Part shown: piece after piece, positions 6,911 to 11,048 of the stretch
How the letters are laid out: each line of letters begins with the position of its first letter
Numbering within the stretch: the first letter of the stretch is position 1
Source: Polaromonas sp. YR568
Lineage (GTDB): Bacteria > Pseudomonadota > Gammaproteobacteria > Burkholderiales > Burkholderiaceae
Direction of reading: 5' to 3'
NCBI GenBank assembly: GCA_945871335.1
Contig: CAMBWM010000062.1
Span: 1-11,048, forward strand
DNA length: 11,048 bases
Made by a program: the position numbers and the translations under genes
Notes under the pieces: model-generated
Seen by the model: only the letters and a program-made list of their open reading frames with translations
Databases searched by the model: none
Told to the model about the DNA's origin: nothing

Positions 6911-8277
6911 CTCGTCTGCCTGAATGAGAAGAAGCCAGTCAGGCTGGTACTTTCCCAAGGAACCTGAGCACCATTTGTTTCACGGGTAACGTTACGCCTG
7001 ACTTCCTTAAACACTTCCTCAATGGGCTGGCCGGGTTGCTGTATGGCCTTCAAGAGGTTCCTCGTGAAAGGGCTGTTGCGCTCGCCTTTGCCGCCATCAG
7101 CAGCGACCTTGCCCGGCGCTGTGGAGTAGGACAGGAAAGTGCCTGCTGGTGCGTCCATGCGGCCAAGACCTCGATTCAGGCTTCTGGAGCCGATCAGGTT
7201 GTTGTTGCGGCAGGCATCAAGGATCACGATGTTGACACGCTCTGCGTTGTTGGACTTAATCATCTCCAGCATCTCAAGCCAAGCGCCAGCGTCATACGCT
7301 TGATCGGCCAACTCGTACTCAAACTTGAGGTCTGAGTTGACCGGGATCATGTAATTTTTATTCTTGGACTCTATGCCGTGTCCGGCAAAGTAAATCAGAG
7401 CAACATCTGCGTTGGACAGTTGGTCTGCAAACCGGCGCGTAGATTCACGCATTTGGCTAAGAGAAGCATTACGCAAAAACGTTGTTTGGAATCCGAATCG
7501 TTTGAGTGCTTGGTCAATGTCGGTGGCATCGTTGACAGAGTTTTCTAAGGGGCTGGATTTGTACTGGGCGTTACCGATGACCAGTGCCACACGCCGTCCA
7601 GTTGGTACGCCAAGAGTGGGTCTTGTGGTTGGCGAGGAAGCTGCTTGTGCTGCAGCTAGTCGCTCTTCTAAGTCTTTGGCATTTTTACGCGATGCCTCAA
7701 GGTCTGCGGCGAGACGGTCTCGTTCAGCTTTGAGCGGGTCAGGCGCTGGGGCTGGGGTTGCTGATGCTGTTAAAGGTGAGTTAAAAGGAAAACGTTGGGC
7801 ATCAATAGCGAAGGACTGCACCAAGCTATTGTTTTCCCAGCGGCCTTGTTTAATTATCGAGCCACTTTCTGTGTACTCAATACCTTGACCGTGACGCTGG
7901 TTGTCCTTGTACTCGCCCATGTACTTGTCACCATCAGCGAAGGTTTCAGTTCCCTGACCGTTTCGCTTGTCATTCCGCCACTCCCCCTCGTACTTGTTGC
8001 CGTCTGCGAAAGTGAAAGTGCCTTGGCCGCTACGTTTGCTGTCCTTGTACTGCCCCACGTACTTGTTGCCGTTGGCGAAGGTCATAACTCCTTGGCCGTG
8101 ACTCGCGCCATCTTTGAACTCGCCGACGTACTTGTCGCCACTTATGAAGTACGTCGTAGTGCCAAAACAATTTGTCCACCTTGAGACATCACCGCCCTGA
8201 CAAGCAGGCAAAGAGCTTTGTCCGTATGCACTGCTACCCATTAGGCAGAGCAAGACAATACGGATGAAGAAGATCAT
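6907..8277 (-). CDS. MORN-repeat caspase-like protease A (secreted, 456 aa)
   Basis: A predicted periplasmic C14 caspase with the same plan as caspase D: signal peptide (about 1-19), Cys pair (Cys26 in LPAC, Cys37 in TNCFGT), four MORN repeats (about 48-139), capping motif QGRWENNSLVQSF, a charged coiled-coil stretch (about 181-211) and the caspase domain (about 229-452). The dyad is His300 in IYFAGHG (Ala where the others have Ser) and Cys356 in ILDACRNN. The start ATG at 8277 overlaps the lipoprotein stop by 4 nt (ATGA), and its own stop overlaps caspase B the same way, so translation is coupled through this part of the operon. No good Shine-Dalgarno is visible. The N-terminal DNA is 54/58 identical to that of caspase B (6781-6838 against 8163-8220), and the coiled-coil DNA is 49/52 identical to caspase D. 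The three MORN-caspases are thus recent paralogues. Confidence 0.88.
   Translation of the reverse strand: MIFFIRIVLLCLMGSSAYGQSSLPACQGGDVSRWTNCFGTTTYFISGDKYVGEFKDGASHGQGVMTFANGNKYVGQYKDSKRSGQGTFTFADGNKYEGEWRNDKRNGQGTETFADGDKYMGEYKDNQRHGQGIEYTESGSIIKQGRWENNSLVQSFAIDAQRFPFNSPLTASATPAPAPDPLKAERDRLAADLEASRKNAKDLEERLAAAQAASSPTTRPTLGVPTGRRVALVIGNAQYKSSPLENSVNDATDIDQALKRFGFQTTFLRNASLSQMRESTRRFADQLSNADVALIYFAGHGIESKNKNYMIPVNSDLKFEYELADQAYDAGAWLEMLEMIKSNNAERVNIVILDACRNNNLIGSRSLNRGLGRMDAPAGTFLSYSTAPGKVAADGGKGERNSPFTRNLLKAIQQPGQPIEEVFKEVRRNVTRETNGAQVPWESTSLTGFFSFRQTR
7861..8139 (-). repeat. MORN repeat array in caspase A (four units)
   Basis: Four regular 23-residue (69-nt) units, each with the pattern KY.GE.KD..R.GQGT.TFADG. 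Spacing is exact and in frame with the protease. Confidence 0.85.
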
Positions 8278-8750
8278 TTGACGAAGCCTATCTTCTCAAC
8301 CAGCAAGTCCCCGTTAGGGCTTCTAGCCAGTGAGATCACTGCATTACGACCCTTTGCAGAGGACAGATAGCTTGCGGGTTGAGCATCAACGAAACTTTTG
8401 ATGGTCGTATAAGCTGTTCCCAGTAAGCCCAAAAGGGCTAACGGGCTTCTAGGTTTCGGCTCATTTGGAGGTGTGTTGATTTTTACGCTTCCCCCAGATC
8501 GCTCTACTGCCGAAATCCACTTTTGCAAGCGCTCGGGCATTTTGTTGGGGCTTATCTTTTCGTAAAAAAGCACCTCCACAGAATCAAGCGGCGCATTTAG
8601 CGAAGAAGCTAATTCAGCATCGAAATTAGCAACATCAATAAAAGTGACTGTAGCCTTTGGCGCGACATCAACTTTCACGCTGTTCGTTGGGGTAGCACAA
8701 GCACTTAAGAAAGCTAAAACACCTATTGCAAAGACTTTTAAAAAATTCAT
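8274..8750 (-). CDS. Predicted outer-membrane lipoprotein, first gene of the caspase operon (158 aa)
   Basis: I do not recognise the family. The N-terminus is a lipoprotein signal: Lys, a hydrophobic stretch, then the lipobox LSAC with Cys18 as the lipidated residue. Ala at +2 means no inner-membrane retention signal, so outer membrane is likely. The mature part has a mixed alpha/beta pattern, a Pro-rich PPNEPKP turn (94-100), a hydrophobic stretch LALLGLLG (104-111) and a C-terminal strand pair (AVISLARS, DLLVEKIGF). The ATG has GAGGTG 5 nt upstream. It leads the operon and overlaps caspase A by 4 nt. It may tether or regulate the caspases at the outer membrane; that is inference from position. 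Confidence 0.75.
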   Translation of the reverse strand: MNFLKVFAIGVLAFLSACATPTNSVKVDVAPKATVTFIDVANFDAELASSLNAPLDSVEVLFYEKISPNKMPERLQKWISAVERSGGSVKINTPPNEPKPRSPLALLGLLGTAYTTIKSFVDAQPASYLSSAKGRNAVISLARSPNGDLLVEKIGFVK

Positions 8751-8755
8751 GCCAA

Positions 8756-8761
8756 CACCTC
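8756..8761 (-). promoter_or_regulatory. Ribosome binding site of the operon's first gene
   Basis: GAGGTG on the minus strand, five bases before ATG 8750. A good match that fixes the start of the lipoprotein. Confidence 0.65.
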
Positions 8762-8766
8762 AACTT

Positions 8767-8781
8767 TGTTAACAATTAACA
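8767..8781. promoter_or_regulatory. AT-rich inverted repeat in the operon leader
   Basis: TGTTAACAATTAACA is a perfect 6-bp inverted repeat around CAA. It lies directly upstream of the ribosome binding site of the caspase operon. It could be an operator or a weak mRNA hairpin near the start. No factor can be assigned. Confidence 0.35.
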
Positions 8782-8811
8782 GATTGTTTAGAACAGCCTG
8801 AATGTTAGGGC

Positions 8812-8831
8812 ATTAGAGGTGCGAACGTTCG
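8812..8831 (-). promoter_or_regulatory. Possible operon promoter element with adjacent palindrome
   Basis: On the minus strand TCTAAT (8812-8817) is a 5/6 match to a -10 box, 62 bases before the lipoprotein start. Four bases upstream of it lies CGAACGTTCG (8822-8831), a perfect 10-bp palindrome occupying what would be the -10/-35 spacer. No good -35 box is seen, as might be expected for an activator-dependent promoter. The call is tentative. The intergenic region 8751-8988 otherwise holds the inverted repeat at 8767-8781 and the amidohydrolase remnant at 8864; I see no small gene. Confidence 0.25.
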
Positions 8832-8863
8832 TATCCTTGGCCCTGAAATTAATATACCCCCGG

Positions 8864-8908
8864 CAGGCGCTGTTTGACGGCAAAGCTAGGCGGATTTACC
8901 TACTTTGA
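8864..8908 (+). pseudogene. Remnant of an amidohydrolase gene 3' end (15 codons)
   Basis: Read in frame this gives QALFDGKARRIYLL-stop, against QALYGGNARRIYRL-stop at the end of the intact lactonase (residues 260-273). Similarity begins abruptly near 8861, and the sequence just upstream (TATACCCCCGG) is unrelated. It has no start, so it is a truncated relic: either the native 3' end left behind after cassette insertion, or the rest of a second lactonase paralogue that once preceded the sugar gene at 8989. Confidence 0.7.
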
Positions 8909-8936
8909 GCACCGGGCGGCCTTAACGAACACAGAG
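8864..8936 (+). repeat. Right copy of the flanking direct repeat
   Basis: Same orientation as 1158-1232. The coding part is 37/45 identical and the part after the stop is 19/24 identical (8913-8936), separated by a 2-nt length difference. Divergence of this size means the copies are either old or came from two different strains. Confidence 0.75.
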
Positions 8937-8988
8937 CACAATAAACACACCCTTATAGACCACCCTTCATTTTCTAAAGAGACTCACC

Positions 8989-10185
8989 ATGACTGCCGCC
9001 CCATCTCTTCACAGCCGCCTGACAACTTCCCTGCCTGAAGACGCTAAAGCCACCCTCGTCGGCCGCTTATGGCAGCCCGGCATCGGCCCCACGGTGGTGC
9101 TGGCGGCCGATGGCGCGCTGCACGACGCATCCAGTGTGGCCGCCACCGTCAGTCAGTTGCTCAACCTGGCAGACCCCGTTGGTGCCCTGCGCAGCGCACT
9201 TGGTGCCGACAAGTTGCCGCGCGTGGCCTCGCTAGACGCGGTACTGGCCAACGGCGATGAAGGCGAGCGCAACAGCAGCCAGCCTTGGTTGCTGGCGCCC
9301 TGTGACTTGCAGACCATCAAGGCCAGCGGCGTGACCTTTGTATCCAGCCTGCTCGAGCGCGTCATTGAAGAACAAGCCCGCGGCGATGCCAGCAGGGCCG
9401 ACGCTATCCGGCGTGAGCTCAGCGGCATTCTGGGCGACAACCTGCAAGACATCGTCCCCGGGTCAGCCGAGGCGGCGCGTGTCAAAGAGGTGTTAATTGC
9501 ACGCGGCGCCTGGTCGCAATACCTGGAGGTAGGCATCGGCCCCGACGCTGAAATTTTCACCAAAGGGCCGGTGCTGTCGGCCGTCGGCACGGGTGCCGAC
9601 ATCGGCATTCACCCGGGATCGTCCTGGAACAACCCCGAGCCCGAAATTGTGCTGGCCCTCAACGCACGCGGCGAGGTGGTCGGCGCCACCTTGGGCAATG
9701 ACGTCAACCTGCGCGACTTCGAAGGCCGCAGCGCGCTCTTGCTGGGCAAGGCCAAAGACAACAACGCCTCTTGCGCCATTGGCCCCTTCATCCGCTTGTT
9801 TGATGCGCACTTCGGCATCGACGGCGTGCGCCAGTGTGACTTGAGCCTGACCGTCAGCGGCCCCGAAGGCTTTGAGCTGCGCGGCGCCAGTTCCATGTCC
9901 AAAATCAGCCGTGACCCGCTGGACATTGCCGGCCAACTGATGGGTCGCATTCACCAGTACCCCGACGGCGCGATGCTGTTTTTGGGCACCATGTTCGCGC
10001 CCTCGCAAGACCGCCACGGCCCGGGCCAAGGTTTCACACATGTGGTGGGAGATGTGGTGACGGTGTCCACGCCAACGCTGGGCTGTCTGGTCAACCGCGT
10101 CAAGCACTCAGACCAGGCCGCGCCCTGGACCTTTGGTGTGACGGCGCTGATGCTCAATCTGGCCGGTCGCAAGCTGCTGGGGTGA
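8989..10185 (+). CDS. Fumarylacetoacetate hydrolase (FAH) family enzyme, probably sugar-acid catabolism (398 aa)
   Basis: A long-form FAH-superfamily enzyme. The C-terminal catalytic half carries the family signature NNPEPEI (metal-ligand type Glu217 and Glu219) and TLGNDVNLRDFEGRS (Asp238), followed by LLGKAKDNNASCAIGPF and GTMFAP. The N-terminal ~170 residues are the extra domain of the long form. Members of this family act late in oxidative sugar pathways, as 2-keto-3-deoxy-sugar-acid dehydratases or diketo-deoxy-acid hydrolases, so with the dehydrogenase and lactonase at the left edge it fits one L-fucose/L-arabinose-like pathway. The ATG is preceded by AAAGAGA. It is cytoplasmic (no signal peptide). 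It is now 7.8 kb from the lactonase, with the caspase cassette between. The exact reaction is not decidable from sequence alone. Confidence 0.8.
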   Translation: MTAAPSLHSRLTTSLPEDAKATLVGRLWQPGIGPTVVLAADGALHDASSVAATVSQLLNLADPVGALRSALGADKLPRVASLDAVLANGDEGERNSSQPWLLAPCDLQTIKASGVTFVSSLLERVIEEQARGDASRADAIRRELSGILGDNLQDIVPGSAEAARVKEVLIARGAWSQYLEVGIGPDAEIFTKGPVLSAVGTGADIGIHPGSSWNNPEPEIVLALNARGEVVGATLGNDVNLRDFEGRSALLLGKAKDNNASCAIGPFIRLFDAHFGIDGVRQCDLSLTVSGPEGFELRGASSMSKISRDPLDIAGQLMGRIHQYPDGAMLFLGTMFAPSQDRHGPGQGFTHVVGDVVTVSTPTLGCLVNRVKHSDQAAPWTFGVTALMLNLAGRKLLG

Positions 10186-10189
10186 ACCC

Positions 10190-10207
10190 GCAGGCCTACA
10201 GGCCTGC
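10190..10207. terminator. GC-rich hairpin between convergent genes
   Basis: GCAGGCC / GGCCTGC, a perfect 7-bp stem with loop TACA, in the 29-nt gap between the stops of the FAH-family gene and cysE. Its position suits a bidirectional terminator, but neither side has a U-run, so termination may be weak or rho-assisted. Confidence 0.5.
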
Positions 10208-10214
10208 TGAGGGC

Positions 10215-10994
10215 TTACTTGCCCATCAGCTGGTTGAGCTTGTCGGCCTCAAAACTTTCCTGGCGCGCCGCATCGCTGGGCACGCAGTCTTTGCCCGACC
10301 GCGTTGGCGAGCCCTGCAACTGCTCCAGCGCTCTCCAGAGCAACGCAATCTGGTGTTCCTGCCCGGCGGCGTTGTCGATCAGGCCGCGCATGGCTTGCGA
10401 GAGCGGGTCGTCGTTTTGCGTCACGCCGTAGGCTGAAAAACCCATCTGGCTAGCGGCCTGTTCGCGCTTCACATCGGCTTCAGCCTGAATGATGCGCGCC
10501 GGGTTGCCAACGGCTGTAGCGCCGGCCGGCACGGGTTTGACTACCACCGCGTTCGAGCCGATGCGCGCACCGTCCCCGACTGTGAAACCGCCCAGCACCT
10601 GCGCGCCAGCGCCCACCACCACATTGCGGCCCAGCGTCGGGTGCCGCTTGGCGCCTTTGTAAAGCGAAGTACCGCCCAGCGTGACGCCTTGGTAAATGGT
10701 GCAACCATCACCGATCTCGGCCGTCTCGCCCACCACCACACCCATGGCATGGTCGAAAAACACACAGTGGCCGATCTTGGCACCCGGATGGATTTCAATG
10801 CCCGTGATACCGCGCGATAGATGCGAAATAAAGCGCCCCAACCACTTGAGCCCGTGCGTCCAGCACCAATGGGCGCGGCGGTGCAGGATGAGCGCATGGA
10901 TGCCGGGGTAGCAGGTCAGCACCTCCCAGGCGGTGCGGGCGGCGGGGTCACGTTCCAGAATGCACTGGACGTCGGAGCGGAGTCGGGAAAACAT
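10215..10994 (-). CDS. cysE: Serine O-acetyltransferase
   Basis: This enzyme transfers acetyl from acetyl-CoA to L-serine, giving O-acetylserine, the committed step of cysteine synthesis. The 259-aa protein has a short N-terminal helical region (about 1-60) like the Bacillus/EpsC type rather than the longer E. coli form. A left-handed beta-helix of hexapeptide repeats follows (about 63-165: [49 protein letters not shown]). His82 (DHAMG) and His118 (RHPT) correspond to E. coli His158 and His193; Glu67 replaces Asp143, which is common in the short type. A charged C-terminal extension (about 170-259) is typical of Burkholderiales. The start ATG 10994 follows a hairpin that overlaps the stop of the upstream gene. 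Confidence 0.92.
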   Translation of the reverse strand: MFSRLRSDVQCILERDPAARTAWEVLTCYPGIHALILHRRAHWCWTHGLKWLGRFISHLSRGITGIEIHPGAKIGHCVFFDHAMGVVVGETAEIGDGCTIYQGVTLGGTSLYKGAKRHPTLGRNVVVGAGAQVLGGFTVGDGARIGSNAVVVKPVPAGATAVGNPARIIQAEADVKREQAASQMGFSAYGVTQNDDPLSQAMRGLIDNAAGQEHQIALLWRALEQLQGSPTRSGKDCVPSDAARQESFEADKLNQLMGK

Positions 10995-11016
10995 GGCCCC
11001 AAGTCTACTTGGGGCC
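10995..11016 (-). promoter_or_regulatory. Strong hairpin spanning the upstream stop codon and abutting the cysE start
   Basis: GGCCCCAAG / CTTGGGGCC, a perfect 9-bp stem with a 4-nt loop. On the minus strand the loop holds the TAG of the preceding gene (11005-11007), and the 3' arm, which carries the only purine-rich stretch before cysE (GGGG), touches the ATG. Folded, it would hide the ribosome binding site; a ribosome terminating at the TAG would open it. Confidence 0.55.
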
Positions 11017-11048
11017 GGCAGCGGCCTGCTGCATGGCCTTGGCCACCC
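11005..11048 (-). CDS. C-terminal end of an upstream minus-strand gene (partial)
   Basis: The minus-strand frame reads [17 protein letters not shown] and continues off the window edge. Too short to identify. In Burkholderiales a tRNA/rRNA methyltransferase (trmJ-like) gene often lies before cysE, so that is a candidate from general knowledge only. It is probably co-transcribed with cysE. Confidence 0.4.
   Translation of the reverse strand, partial: VAKAMQQAAAGPK

Larger units (their letters stand above)
1233..8860 (-). other. Envelope caspase gene cassette (putative genomic islet)
   Basis: All genes between the two repeat copies lie on the minus strand, opposite to the flanking sugar genes. 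Sample lines in it hand-count at 50% GC (1681-1740 and 8641-8700), against 68% (541-600) and 62% (9721-9780) outside. Every encoded protein has a Sec signal peptide or lipobox. I infer a horizontally acquired or separately evolving functional cassette. No integrase, transposase, tRNA gene or IS-type terminal repeat is visible, so the mode of entry is open. The exact right edge, near 8860, is set only by where similarity to the amidohydrolase 3' end begins. Confidence 0.6.

Noticed and set aside
6911..6958. Longer N-terminus for caspase B (start at 6958)
   Set aside because: The extra 16 residues would precede and spoil the signal peptide. ATG 6910 gives the ATGA overlap typical of this operon.
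7861..8139. Regularly spaced DNA repeats suggesting a CRISPR array
   Set aside because: The 69-nt period is exactly 23 codons, in frame with the caspase gene, and the units encode MORN repeats. There are no unique spacers and no cas genes.
1233..8860. Classical IS element or integrase-bearing island
   Set aside because: No transposase, integrase, tRNA gene or terminal inverted repeats were seen; the flanking repeats are diverged gene ends rather than short exact target duplications.
8874..8902. Plus-strand sigma70 promoter for the FAH-family gene (TTGACG at 8874)
   Set aside because: The -35-like box is good, but at 17-bp spacing the -10 position reads TACCTA, a poor match, and the box lies inside the lactonase remnant codons.
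9493..10107. Minus-strand 204-aa open frame opposite the FAH-family gene
   Set aside because: It is a GC-driven shadow of a plus-strand gene with clear family motifs; there is no plausible start signal.

Overview
The window looks like a chromosomal segment from a GC-rich betaproteobacterium, most likely Burkholderiales/Comamonadaceae. That placement is my inference from the gene families, codon usage and the C-terminally extended short-form CysE; I could not run a database search. The outer parts are ordinary metabolic genes at about 62-68% GC in hand-counted lines. The middle, about 1233-8860, is a block of minus-strand genes at about 50% GC.

Left flank (1-1240, plus strand): the end of an aldo/keto reductase gene of the aldose 1-dehydrogenase type, overlapping by 4 nt an amidohydrolase of the sugar-lactonase (fuconolactonase-like) type. 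Right flank (8989-10185, plus strand): a fumarylacetoacetate-hydrolase-family enzyme of the kind used late in non-phosphorylative sugar-acid breakdown. These three probably belong to one oxidative sugar pathway (sugar to lactone to acid to 2-keto-3-deoxy acid to cleavage products) and were probably once closer together. Beyond them lie a convergent cysE (serine O-acetyltransferase) and the tail of one further minus-strand gene.

Centre (8750 down to 1233, minus strand): a compact operon whose products all carry Sec signal peptides or a lipobox. In order of transcription they are an outer-membrane lipoprotein, MORN-caspase A (456 aa), MORN-caspase B (549 aa, with an internally duplicated N-terminal module), caspase-DUF4384 protein C (532 aa, with an EF-hand-like loop), an OmpA-type peptidoglycan-binding protein, a small secreted beta-rich protein, and after a 47-nt gap MORN-caspase D (479 aa). 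The first six are joined by 4-nt or 1-nt overlaps or a 5-nt gap. All four caspase-like domains keep the His/Cys dyad. Together they look like a cell-envelope caspase system: periplasmic proteases with lipid/protein-binding MORN repeats beside an OM lipoprotein and a wall-binding protein. Its function is unknown to me.

The central block has a telling boundary. The last 15 codons of the amidohydrolase gene plus about 25 nt of its 3' flank (1158-1232) recur in diverged form at 8864-8936, between the operon and the right-flank sugar gene. The cassette therefore sits between two copies of the same gene 3' end, as expected for insertion at, or recombination through, that site. No integrase or transposase is visible in the window.
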